64,000 bases of DNA from Exiguobacterium sp. FSL W8-0210. GTDB lineage: Bacteria; Bacillota; Bacilli; Exiguobacteriales; Exiguobacteriaceae. Of the stretch, positions 56,005 to 64,000 are shown piece by piece. The notes beneath the pieces are model-generated. The model made no database searches. It saw only the letters and a list, made by a program, of their open reading frames with translations, and had not been told where the DNA came from. The stretch lies in contig NZ_JBBOUK010000001.1 in the NCBI RefSeq assembly GCF_038006045.1, positions 723,001 to 787,000 on the forward strand, given 5' to 3'. The stretch's first letter is position 1; every line of letters begins with the position of its first letter. Both the position numbers and the translations under genes were made by a program.

Positions 56005-56086
56005 CGTTAGGAAATAATCGTTCCGTTCATGCAAGGCAAAAGGAAGTTTGATATAACCAATATAATCCAGGAAGGGAGCGAAGGAG

Positions 56087-56560
56087 ATGTCATACCCAAT
56101 CACGGAAGAAACGTTAGCCTTGATCCCGCGATACGGTCAATACGGTGAACCGCAGACACTCGTCATCAAGGAACATTCTGAAAGTATTTTAGATGGTCAT
56201 CCCATTAAGCTGATTGAAGAATCCTGTTTGTATTTTGGTTCGTCCATGCGTGGAAGAATCGAAGCAGCACGGCATATTCTTGGTCCGAACCGAAAGACCC
56301 CTGTTTTAGTGGATTGGCAAGCACAAACGATTTTCTTTCCGACGACCGCAAAAGAAAAGGCGGAATGTATTTGGATTAATTTTAAACAGATGAAGACTGT
56401 TCAGAAAAAATCCGGTAAAGTACAAGTCGAATTTCAGACAGGTCAATGTATCGATACGGATGCATCCGCATACAGCATTGAACGACAACGGATTAAAACA
56501 CTGGAACTGGCTTATGAAATGCAGCGTCGTTTTCAGTTGCCGGAGTTTAAGAATCGGTGA
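56087..56560 (+). CDS. comK: competence transcription factor ComK
   Basis: Activator of DNA-uptake genes in Bacillus. 157 residues. Recognisable ComK segments: ESCLYFGSSMRGRIEAARHILG, KTPVLVDWQAQTIFFPTTA and ECIWINFKQMKTV, then YSIERQRIKTLELAYEMQRRF. It is about 35 residues shorter than the B. subtilis protein and lacks the C-terminal part after this. Ribosome site AAGGAGATG. A -10 TATAAT lies at 56061-56066, and AAAAGGAAGTTTG (56038-56050) is close to half of a ComK box (AAAAN5TTTT). Confidence 0.88.
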   Translation: MSYPITEETLALIPRYGQYGEPQTLVIKEHSESILDGHPIKLIEESCLYFGSSMRGRIEAARHILGPNRKTPVLVDWQAQTIFFPTTAKEKAECIWINFKQMKTVQKKSGKVQVEFQTGQCIDTDASAYSIERQRIKTLELAYEMQRRFQLPEFKNR

Positions 56561-56623
56561 AAAGTGGAAACACATAACAGGAATCTTACTTACGTAAGGA
56601 GAAACAGTAGAGAGAGAAATCAT

Positions 56624-56657
56624 AGGGAGGTGAAGCGGTAACTTTTACCGCGACACG
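56624..56657 (+). promoter_or_regulatory. ribosome site separated from its start by a hairpin
   Basis: AGGGAGG (56624-56630) lies 27 bases before the ATG at 56658. Between them GCGGTAA-CTT-TTACCGC (56635-56651) forms a perfect 7-bp hairpin. If folded, the effective distance is about ten bases. Confidence 0.55.
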
Positions 56658-57065
56658 ATGAATGAATCATACGAATGGTTAAATCGCCGAAAATTACAGC
56701 CTGGATTTGGTGCGACTGGAGGCAGACGCTTTATCAGTTCCCGCATCGTGCGTCCGGAAAATACACCGGGTAAACGAATCAAAGGAATTAAACGGGCGCG
56801 ACAATTGGTCGTCGATGATGCTGGAAATCGCCGTTGGGTCACAAAACGCATCGTCGTGACGGATGCTGCGAAACACGTCACGATGAACCGTCGGACATCC
56901 ATCGCCTTGAAAGAGACGAATGAGTCCCGCCTTGAGCAAGTCAAACAAAAACTAGCATCCAACAAAAAAGTCTTATTACCGATCTTGGCGGCAACAGGGA
57001 TCGCTGTCGCAGGTGGCGTTCTTGCTTACGTCCTTCGTCGGAAGAAAAAACAATCTGATCAATAA
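56658..57065 (+). CDS. basic membrane-anchored protein of unknown function
   Basis: 135 residues, strongly basic. The first 95 residues are polar and rich in Arg and Lys (RRKLQPGFGATGGRRF, KRIKGIKRARQLVVDD); a helix at about 105-125 (VLLPILAATGIAVAGGVLAYVL) and a basic tail RRKKKQ anchor it, probably with the N-terminal part in the cytoplasm. It may bind nucleic acid or the acidic membrane surface; no family is recognised. It follows comK by 97 bases. Confidence 0.65.
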   Translation: MNESYEWLNRRKLQPGFGATGGRRFISSRIVRPENTPGKRIKGIKRARQLVVDDAGNRRWVTKRIVVTDAAKHVTMNRRTSIALKETNESRLEQVKQKLASNKKVLLPILAATGIAVAGGVLAYVLRRKKKQSDQ

Positions 57066-57102
57066 AAATAAGCCGTTCTCCAATCGGAGGACGGCTTATT
57101 TC
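57066..57102. terminator. bidirectional terminator between two convergent genes
   Basis: AAATAAGCCGT-CTCC pairs with GGAG-ACGGCTTATTT around AATC. Confidence 0.9.
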
Positions 57103-57107
57103 ATGCA

Positions 57108-57449
57108 TTATAAGAATCGTTTTCGTAAAGAAGTCGAGAGTGCTTTGTCTGCGATTTCTTCTAGTTCCGTCAAGTTTGTCGGATCAAAGCTATCATTGTA
57201 GAAACGACCTACGAAGTCGACACGGTCGTAATCGAGTTCCTTGAAAATCAAGTGTTTATGGTCGTCATAAAAAACGACACGATAGTAATCAGATCCACGT
57301 TCAAGGGTTACGAGACCTTTGATGTGATCCAATTTTTTTTGTTCTTCGGTTTTCTCTTCCTCGAGCGTGTCATCCTCGTTCGTCGATGCTTCGGCTTGCT
57401 CGATCGCATTCTTTACGAGTTCAGGTCGTTGTTCTTGTTCTTCCGTCAT
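57108..57449 (-). CDS. acidic soluble protein of unknown function
   Basis: 113 residues, soluble. The first 45 residues are Glu-rich and probably disordered or helical (TEEQEQRPELV, DDTLEEEKTEEQ); the rest looks like a small alpha-beta domain (VTLERGSDYYRVVFYDD). GGAGGCG ribosome site. Downstream of the hemoglobin gene by 60 bases on the same strand. Not recognised. Confidence 0.65.
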   Translation of the reverse strand: MTEEQEQRPELVKNAIEQAEASTNEDDTLEEEKTEEQKKLDHIKGLVTLERGSDYYRVVFYDDHKHLIFKELDYDRVDFVGRFYNDSFDPTNLTELEEIADKALSTSLRKRFL

Positions 57450-57509
57450 GTTTTATCGCCTCCATTTATTATTTTACATGGAAATGGACAGATGAGAAAG
57501 AAAAATCCC

Positions 57510-57887
57510 TCAGTCCATCTGGTGTGCTTCACAAACGCGTAGTACATTCATCGCGCCAATTCGTAATCGCTCGAGTAGTTGAAGTCGTGCTTCGTCATTT
57601 GGAATTGTATCAAGAGCAGCTACTTCCATCAGTTCCAACCAACGGATGGCATGTTCTTTTTGAATCGGTAATAACCGGTGAATCATCGCTAAACTCGCCG
57701 GCGGTTGATCCGGGTCGCGCGGTCCCCCTGTCAATTGGGTCAAGAAGACGAGTTGTGCCTGTTCGACACGTTGCCGATCTTCAGGGAATAACGGTCGCAA
57801 CAGTGAATCATGGTAGACTTGATGATAGAACGAGCGAACCAAGGATGTGAGTATATGCTCGCCTCCGATGGTTTCGTAAAGTGACAA
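57510..57887 (-). CDS. truncated hemoglobin, group II
   Basis: 125 residues; heme protein for oxygen or nitric-oxide chemistry, like YjbI of Bacillus. LYETIGGEHILTSLVRSFYHQVYHDSLLRPLFP covers helices A-C with the distal Tyr; FLTQLTGGP follows; the proximal His is in MIHRLLPI, correctly spaced from the group-II Trp in HAIRWLELM. No ygaF-like or yjbH partner is nearby. Divergent from addB. Confidence 0.87.
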   Translation of the reverse strand: MSLYETIGGEHILTSLVRSFYHQVYHDSLLRPLFPEDRQRVEQAQLVFLTQLTGGPRDPDQPPASLAMIHRLLPIQKEHAIRWLELMEVAALDTIPNDEARLQLLERLRIGAMNVLRVCEAHQMD

Positions 57888-58026
57888 GAAGTATCACCTG
57901 CCTTACATAGGATGTGTCCTGATTATAGCAAATTTATACGTAGAAGACATGCGCCAAAAACAGTACATTTGTTCTTGTTTGTGAGATAATAATAGTAAAG
58001 AAAAAAACGAGGAGGAGGTTTTCTTG

Positions 58027-61000
58027 ATGAACCATATGCATATTGGTCGTGCCGGGAGTGGAAAAACGACACAATTGATCGAGCGCGTCGTACAAGAACT
58101 CGAGCAACGACCACTAGGGGAGAAGATGTATTTCATCGTTCCAGATCAGATGTCATTTGAAATGGAGCGGCGGATTGCGACAGATGAACGGATAGCAGGT
58201 CTTGTTCGTCTTGAGGTCATGAGTCTACGGCGCTTTGCGTTTCATATCTTACGCGATTACGGGAATCAAACGATTCCATTTCTTGATGAGACGGGGACAC
58301 AGCTATTACTGCGACAGGTCGTTGAGGAATCAGAAGACGAACTGAAGATTTTTAAACGAACTAAAAACATGCCTGGATTTTTCCAAGGACTTGATGAGCT
58401 CATTGCGTCGTTTAAACGTTCGTTGATTGAGCCAGACATGTTGCGTCAAGTGAGTGATCGCTCTCTCGAACGGTCATCGAAATTAAACGATCTTGCGTTG
58501 ATTTATGATCGCTTTACGGAACGAATTGTCGATAAAGCACTCCATGCAGACGATTACTATACGACGTTGCTCGAATTGCTTCCCAAAGCGCGACTGGATC
58601 AAGCGACGATCATCGTCGACGGATTTTATGAATTTTCGCTCCAGGAACAACAAGTTTTACTCGCCTTGATGCAACAAGTGGCTGAAATGCATATTAGTTT
58701 TACAATGGACGCAACGGATCCTTATGCGAAACAAACTTCTTTTGGTGTGTCTCAGCGGTGCTACATGCAATTGATCGGTCAGATGCAGGAACTGTCGATT
58801 CCATATGAAGAAATTTTGTATGATCAACCAATCAAGTTTCAATCAGAAGGACTACGACATTTGGAGCAGGCCTTGTTGAAGCCGGGATATCCTCCTGTCG
58901 ATCATGACATTGAGGGCTTTCAGATGACAGCTGCAGTTAACCGTCAAGTTGAAGCAGAATCAGCCGTGCGGAAAGTGATTCAACTCGTTCGACAAAAAGG
59001 GTATCGGTTTCATGAGATGGCATTCGTCGTGCGACATCTTGAGCCGTATGCGGATCACTTGGAACGAGCCTTCCACATGTATGATGTTCCATATTTCTTG
59101 GATCAACGTGAGTCGATGGTTCATCATCCACTCGTTGACTTGATTCAATCTGCTTTGGACATCGTAACGTCGGGTTATCGGGAAGAAACGGTCTTTCGTT
59201 TGCTGAAGACGGAGCTCTTGCCGATTCCCGCGGAAGATGCGCGTCTAGCGCTCGATCGTTTTGAGACCTTCGTGCTCGAACGCGGCATCAAAGGGTCGAT
59301 GTGGCAACAACCGTGGCAATTAAAGCGGCGCCTAGCAGAGGAAGTTCGCTTAACGGAAGAGGAGCTTGCGCAAGAAGAAGAACTGAACCATTTACGAACA
59401 TTCGTCGTCGACTTGATTGAACCGTTGCACCGCCGGCTGAAACAGGCGAAGACGATGAGCGCGTATACGAAAGGTCTGTATCAATTCCTTGAAGAACAAA
59501 AAATTGCAGAACGTTTAATGGAATGGCGTAAGCAAGCACTAGAGCAGGATCAATTACTTGTTGCGCGCGAGCATGATCAAGTATATGAAGCGATACTTCA
59601 TCTATTCGAGCAGCTAGAAGCTGCTGCGCCTGAGCATACCTTATCAACGGATTTGTTCGTCCAGATGGTCGAGACAGGACTTGAGAGCCTTCGTTTTGCG
59701 CTTGTTCCGCCATCGCTCGATCAAGTCATCGCGACGGACTATGTCCGTGGACGATTACAACGAGTAAAAGTCGTCTTTTTACTCGGAGCGAATGATGGTC
59801 TGATTCCGTTCGTTCAAGATCAATCAAAGTTACTGTCCGAAAATGATCATGACTTCTTACATGAACATGGTATTCCGGTTGGAAAAGCATCTCTTGATGT
59901 GTTTGATGATGAGCTGTTTTACCTGTATCAAGGGATGATGGCTCCAAGTGAAGCCTTGTATGTTAGTTACGCACTTGTCGATGAAGAAGGAAAGGCGCTT
60001 CAGCCGGCAGCGATCACAAAACAATTAAAACGACAACTGTTGCTCGATCGTCCGATTAAGACGCACTTTGCGGAAGCTGGGGAACACGCACCGCAAGAAC
60101 AACTTGATTTCGTGACGAGTCCAGAGCGTGCGGCAGCAGCGACAGCGATTGAACTTCGGCGTCTTCAACGACGTTATCCGATTCAGCCGATTTGGTTCGA
60201 GGTGTACAATACGCTTCTCGAAAACGGACGGGGACGTGAACGGATGGGGTTATTCTCGAGTGCCTTGTTCTATCAAAATCAAGCGGAAGCGTTACCGGAA
60301 GGGTTGGCGCATCGTCTATATGGTGATTCACTGCAAGCGAGCGTTTCGCGTTTTGAGACCTATAACGCCTGCTCGTATAAGCATTTTGCTCGGTATGGGC
60401 TTCGTTTGCGCGAGCGAAAGCTTTATAAATTCGAAGCACCGGACATCGGAAATCTGTTCCACGGCGCATTAAATGATCTATCGCTCAGTATTAAAGCTTC
60501 TGGACGTCAGTGGCGAGAGCTTGACGGCGAGACATGTGGAACACTTGCGAAGGAAGCTGTCGAGAAAGTGACACCGGAAATTCAGAACGCGATTTTGATG
60601 AGTTCGAGTCGGTTCGGTTATATCAAGAAAAAATTAACCGATGTTGTGGAACAGACTGCGAAAATGCTCGTTGAGCAGGCGAAACGAACGGATTTTGAAC
60701 CGGATTTATTTGAAATCAGTTTTGGGAACGCGACCTTCCCACCATTACGCTTTACGTTACCAGATGGAACGGAAATCGAATTCACGGGTCGGATCGACCG
60801 GATTGATCAGGCGACGATCGGGGATCAGTTATACGTTCGCATCATTGACTACAAATCAAGTGCGCGGGGACTGGATTTTGCGGAAATCTATTATGGGCTC
60901 GCCATTCAGATGTTGCTGTATTTGAAGACAGTCGTGGAACAGTCGGAATTGCTCTATCAACAGCAGGCAAAACCTGCGGGTGCGCTTTATTTCCATGTCA

Positions 61001-61458
61001 AGAATCCGATGTTACGAGGCGATTTATCTGCTGATGAAGCAGAACGTAATCGACTATTGCTCGAGTCCTATCAAATGCAGGGCGTCATTCTCGAGAATGA
61101 TGAAGTACTGCGGGCTATGGATCATATTGCGTACGATGAACGAAAAAAATCACCACTCGTCAAAGTGACATTCACGAAAAACGGACTCCATAAGACACAG
61201 ACGAAAGGTGTCGTGCAGGAGGAGGATTTATCGGCGCTGATGGACCATGCATGGGAGGCGTTAAAAGACAGCAGCCAGGATATTTATGATGGAGATATCG
61301 CCATCAATCCATTTGATTATCAGGAACGGACACCTTGCAGCTTCTGCGAATACCGATCGGTCTGTCAATTCGATGAGTCACTTGGGAATCAGTATCGCCC
61401 ATTAAAACCGATGTCTGAAAAAGAAGTGCTGGAACGGTTGAAGGAGGAAGAAGAATGA
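58027..61458 (+). CDS. addB: ATP-dependent helicase/deoxyribonuclease subunit B
   Basis: Subunit of the AddAB recombination nuclease that processes double-strand breaks. 1143 residues. Walker A-like HIGRAGSGKTTQLIE at the start; an inactive helicase core; a nuclease domain (about 800-1130) with FTGRIDRID and VRIIDYKSSARGLDF. Four iron-sulfur cysteines: one in NACSYKHFARYGL and three in CSFCEYRSVC. Start ATG at 58027 (GAGGAGGAGG upstream) rather than the TTG just before it. Overlaps addA by ATGA. Confidence 0.95.
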   Translation: MNHMHIGRAGSGKTTQLIERVVQELEQRPLGEKMYFIVPDQMSFEMERRIATDERIAGLVRLEVMSLRRFAFHILRDYGNQTIPFLDETGTQLLLRQVVEESEDELKIFKRTKNMPGFFQGLDELIASFKRSLIEPDMLRQVSDRSLERSSKLNDLALIYDRFTERIVDKALHADDYYTTLLELLPKARLDQATIIVDGFYEFSLQEQQVLLALMQQVAEMHISFTMDATDPYAKQTSFGVSQRCYMQLIGQMQELSIPYEEILYDQPIKFQSEGLRHLEQALLKPGYPPVDHDIEGFQMTAAVNRQVEAESAVRKVIQLVRQKGYRFHEMAFVVRHLEPYADHLERAFHMYDVPYFLDQRESMVHHPLVDLIQSALDIVTSGYREETVFRLLKTELLPIPAEDARLALDRFETFVLERGIKGSMWQQPWQLKRRLAEEVRLTEEELAQEEELNHLRTFVVDLIEPLHRRLKQAKTMSAYTKGLYQFLEEQKIAERLMEWRKQALEQDQLLVAREHDQVYEAILHLFEQLEAAAPEHTLSTDLFVQMVETGLESLRFALVPPSLDQVIATDYVRGRLQRVKVVFLLGANDGLIPFVQDQSKLLSENDHDFLHEHGIPVGKASLDVFDDELFYLYQGMMAPSEALYVSYALVDEEGKALQPAAITKQLKRQLLLDRPIKTHFAEAGEHAPQEQLDFVTSPERAAAATAIELRRLQRRYPIQPIWFEVYNTLLENGRGRERMGLFSSALFYQNQAEALPEGLAHRLYGDSLQASVSRFETYNACSYKHFARYGLRLRERKLYKFEAPDIGNLFHGALNDLSLSIKASGRQWRELDGETCGTLAKEAVEKVTPEIQNAILMSSSRFGYIKKKLTDVVEQTAKMLVEQAKRTDFEPDLFEISFGNATFPPLRFTLPDGTEIEFTGRIDRIDQATIGDQLYVRIIDYKSSARGLDFAEIYYGLAIQMLLYLKTVVEQSELLYQQQAKPAGALYFHVKNPMLRGDLSADEAERNRLLLESYQMQGVILENDEVLRAMDHIAYDERKKSPLVKVTFTKNGLHKTQTKGVVQEEDLSALMDHAWEALKDSSQDIYDGDIAINPFDYQERTPCSFCEYRSVCQFDESLGNQYRPLKPMSEKEVLERLKEEEE

Positions 61459-64000
61459 GTGTGCGTTGGACAGAAGAACAACAACAAGCTATTTCAGCGA
61501 GAGGAGGACATATCTTAGTTTCAGCAGCTGCTGGATCAGGAAAGACCGCTGTCCTTGTCGAGCGACTGACGCAACGTTTGATCGATCCCGAAGATGAGCT
61601 GTCAGCGGATCGTATACTAGTTGCCACCTTTACGAATGCGGCAGCGCGTGAGATGAAGACGCGGGTCATCGAGGTCATGGATCAGCGTATCAAAGAGGCG
61701 CCGGATGATTTGTATCTAAAAAAGCAGCGTCAACTGATGAACCGGGCCCAAATCACGACGATCCATTCATTTTGTCTATCGATTCTACGCGAGAATTATT
61801 ACCGGATCGGTTTGGATCCGGCATTTCGGATAGCTGACGAATCTGAATTGTTATTACTGCAAGACGATGTCTTAGAAGCAGTCTTCGAGACGTTCTATGC
61901 TTCTGAGGATCCGGGATTCTATGATTTGATTGATAGTTATACATCGGACCGGGATGATCAAGCGATGCTGTCGCTGATTTCGAATCTCTACCGTTTTTCT
62001 CGATCCTTACCTGACCCAGAAGCGTTTTACGCGCATTTGATCAGTCAGTACGATCAGCCGATTGACCCGGACGATTCGCCACTTATGCAACGATTGGTCG
62101 AACTGGAATGGGAGACATTGTCGAATCTGTTGGGACGTTACCGAGAACTAGCGTTTGAATTGGAACAGTCCGGATATACGGAAATGGGACAGATGATGCG
62201 ACAGGATATGGCTCCGTTTGGAGTACTTGAAACGTCAGCGCGGCGATGGTCGATGGTTGCGTTTGCCTTTCAAGCAGTGGAGTTCGGTCGCTGGAAAAGT
62301 CCGCGTGGGGATGAAGGAATCAAACCGTTCCAGACAGAGCGAACACGTCTTGTTGCAGAGTTTAAAAAGATGAAGGAACTGTTCGTTCAAAAAACAGGTG
62401 TCGATTACTTGGAGGATTTACGATCCCAGTTACGACACGTAGAGACGATCGTCACACTCGTGCGTCAATTCGCAAATGATTATCTCGAAGCGAAACAACA
62501 ACGAGGAATCGTTGATTTTTCAGATCTTGAACATTTTGCATTAGAGATCTTGACGGATGAAGGACAACCGTCAGACGTAGCAAAGCTTCTGAAGGAGCGC
62601 TTCGTTGAGGTACTCGTTGACGAATACCAAGATACGAATGAAGTACAGGAACGCATCATCCAACTGGTCTCAAAAACGGATGAGGCGACAGGGAATTTAT
62701 TCATGGTCGGAGATGTCAAACAATCCATCTATAAATTTCGTCATGCTGAACCAGGATTGTTCCTAGAAAAATTCAAACGATTCCAGCAGACGGACGTCGG
62801 AACACGGATCGATTTAACGAAAAACTTCCGAAGTCGTCTTGAGGTGCTGGATGGAACGAATCAAATCTTTCGACAAGTCATGGATGAGACGGTTGGAGAA
62901 ATTGATTACGATGAAGCCGCCCATCTTCGACTCGGTAATCTGAGTTATCTCGAATCGGAGCAAGTCGCACCTGAATTACTTTTAATCGATCCGCTAGATA
63001 GTGAAAAGGAAGAGGTTGAAGCACGAGCGATTGCGACGCGGATTCTAGAACTCGTCGACTCCAAACATCCACATCTGATCTATGATGCGAAAGCGAACCG
63101 ATTCCGAACTTGTGAATACCGCGATATCGTCGTCTTAGCACGGTCGCGTGGTAAGCGTGTCCAAGCACTTGTCGAGGTACTTGAACAGTATGAGATTCCA
63201 GTTTATGCGGATACGACGGGTGGATATTTCCAAGCGACGGAAATTCAAATCATGATGGCGTTGCTTAAGACGATCGATAATCCGCTTCAAGACATCCCGC
63301 TCGCGAGTCTGTTACGATCGCCGATTTTCAGTGTGGCGGATCGCGATTTGGGACGGATTCGAGCAAAACAAAAAGAAGGAAGCTTTTATGAGGCGGCACT
63401 TGCGATGGCGTCAGAGGAGTCGGAACTCGGTATTCGAATCGATGAGATCATCCGTCAGATTCAAGCATGGCGAACCGAGGCGCGTGGGAGTGCGCTTCCA
63501 ACCTTCATTCGGTCGTTGTTTGATCAGACCGGCTATTTTGAGTATGTCGGCTGTCTCGCCGGAGGCAGAAGTCGTCAAGCTAACTTGAATGCCTTATATG
63601 AGCGGGCGAAGCAATATGAGACGTCCGGCTATCGTGGGTTGTATCGTTTTCTCCGTCTAATTAATCGGTTGATCGAACGAGGAGAAGACTTCGCGGAAGC
63701 TCGTTCACTCGGTGAAGACGAAGATGTTGTCCGCATCATGACGATTCACCAGTCAAAAGGACTCGAGTTCCCAGTGACGATTGTCAGCCAATTGACGAAG
63801 CAATTCAATAAACAGGATCAGATGCAAGCGATCCAGTTGCATAAGACGTATGGTATTGCTCTGGATGCAATCGATCCAATCCGTCGTTTGCGATCCGGAA
63901 CGTTGCTGAAAGAAGTCATCCGCCGGGAAATGGATCGAGAAATGAAGGCGGAAGAGATGCGGGTTCTGTATGTCGCGATGACCCGGGCAAAAGAAAAGCT
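61455..64000 (+). CDS. addA: ATP-dependent helicase/nuclease subunit A, 3' end cut by window edge
   Basis: The first 848 codons of the AddA helicase-nuclease are present. Q motif WTEEQQQAI, Walker A SAAAGSGKTAVLVERL, motif Ia VATFTNAAAREMKTR, Walker B EVLVDEYQDTNEVQ, motif III FMVGDVKQSIYKFRHAEP, motif V IMTIHQSKGLEFPVTI, motif VI RVLYVAMTRAKEK at the very end. The C-terminal nuclease domain lies outside. The frame is open from the ATG at 61455 to the last base. Confidence 0.95.
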   Translation, partial: MSVRWTEEQQQAISARGGHILVSAAAGSGKTAVLVERLTQRLIDPEDELSADRILVATFTNAAAREMKTRVIEVMDQRIKEAPDDLYLKKQRQLMNRAQITTIHSFCLSILRENYYRIGLDPAFRIADESELLLLQDDVLEAVFETFYASEDPGFYDLIDSYTSDRDDQAMLSLISNLYRFSRSLPDPEAFYAHLISQYDQPIDPDDSPLMQRLVELEWETLSNLLGRYRELAFELEQSGYTEMGQMMRQDMAPFGVLETSARRWSMVAFAFQAVEFGRWKSPRGDEGIKPFQTERTRLVAEFKKMKELFVQKTGVDYLEDLRSQLRHVETIVTLVRQFANDYLEAKQQRGIVDFSDLEHFALEILTDEGQPSDVAKLLKERFVEVLVDEYQDTNEVQERIIQLVSKTDEATGNLFMVGDVKQSIYKFRHAEPGLFLEKFKRFQQTDVGTRIDLTKNFRSRLEVLDGTNQIFRQVMDETVGEIDYDEAAHLRLGNLSYLESEQVAPELLLIDPLDSEKEEVEARAIATRILELVDSKHPHLIYDAKANRFRTCEYRDIVVLARSRGKRVQALVEVLEQYEIPVYADTTGGYFQATEIQIMMALLKTIDNPLQDIPLASLLRSPIFSVADRDLGRIRAKQKEGSFYEAALAMASEESELGIRIDEIIRQIQAWRTEARGSALPTFIRSLFDQTGYFEYVGCLAGGRSRQANLNALYERAKQYETSGYRGLYRFLRLINRLIERGEDFAEARSLGEDEDVVRIMTIHQSKGLEFPVTIVSQLTKQFNKQDQMQAIQLHKTYGIALDAIDPIRRLRSGTLLKEVIRREMDREMKAEEMRVLYVAMTRAKEK

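Noticed and set aside
57386-57850. 154-codon plus-strand frame over the hemoglobin gene
   Set aside because: It spans two minus-strand genes and their gap and has no ribosome site.
59288-59713. 141-codon open frame on the minus strand inside addB
   Set aside because: No ribosome site, low-complexity composition, and it lies fully opposite a well-supported AddB coding region.

Overview
The window is about 64 kb of a low-to-mid GC Firmicutes chromosome. Protein sequences, gene order and signals point to class Bacilli, most probably Exiguobacterium or a close relative. This is inferred from a ComK, a TnrA, CssRS, PrsA/Hpr/EcsAB, the coproporphyrin heme genes hemEHY and AddAB, together with strong AGGAGG-type ribosome sites and CcpA, LexA, TnrA and FadR type operators. 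No rRNA, tRNA, CRISPR array, prophage or plasmid module is visible. Nearly all of the sequence is ordinary chromosomal backbone, interrupted by two complete insertion sequences.

Layout. 1-6 kb: glycogen phosphorylase (cut by the left edge), a sulfurtransferase, alpha-phosphoglucomutase and an aldo/keto reductase. 6-10 kb: a small unknown protein, an amino-acid ABC permease and lipoprotein without their ATPase, the shared sugar ATPase MsmX under two cre-like sites, and a PucR-type regulator. 10-16 kb: yheB-yheA, a YhzD-like protein, dinB with a LexA box, a CorA-type transporter, the exoribonuclease YhaM and the ene-reductase NamA. 16-18 kb: an IS1182-family element ending one base from the prsA stop codon. 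18-26 kb: prsA, hpr, yhaH, hit, a membrane-anchored protein, an IS3-family element inside a terminator loop, two GlsB-like stress proteins and ecsAB. 26-31 kb: amtB and tnrA diverging from one TnrA box, then hemE-hemH-hemY. 31-43 kb: cardiolipin synthase, a HAD phosphatase, mscL, a UvrD-type helicase, sucrase, a diguanylate cyclase, two GNAT acetyltransferases, an ABC exporter and a YczE-like membrane protein. 43-48.6 kb: the glycerol regulon glpP-glpF-glpK-glpD with two antitermination leaders. 48.7-56 kb: a DsbA-like protein, lipoate ligase, an SDR, acyl-CoA ligase lcfB, mgsA, an unlisted 51-residue membrane microprotein behind Fur-like boxes, and cssRS. 56-64 kb: comK, two unknown proteins, a truncated hemoglobin, addB and addA (cut by the right edge).

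The gene set covers carbon storage and use (glgP, pgcA, msmX, sacA, glp genes, mgsA), nitrogen control (tnrA, amtB), protein secretion quality control (prsA, hpr, ecsAB, cssRS), heme synthesis, DNA repair and competence (dinB, addAB, comK). As I recall the B. subtilis map, the order yheB-yheA ... yhaM ... prsA-hpr-yhaH-hit-ecsAB ... hemEHY ... lplJ ... lcfB ... comK ... addBA is largely an ancestral Bacillales block.

I see no multi-gene system that looks truly new. The most interesting signals are small: the Fur-like microprotein locus, a hairpin between ribosome site and start codon at 56.6 kb, a terminator whose 3' arm is the next gene's ribosome site at 50.5 kb, and two unrelated insertion sequences both placed at gene-end stem-loops.
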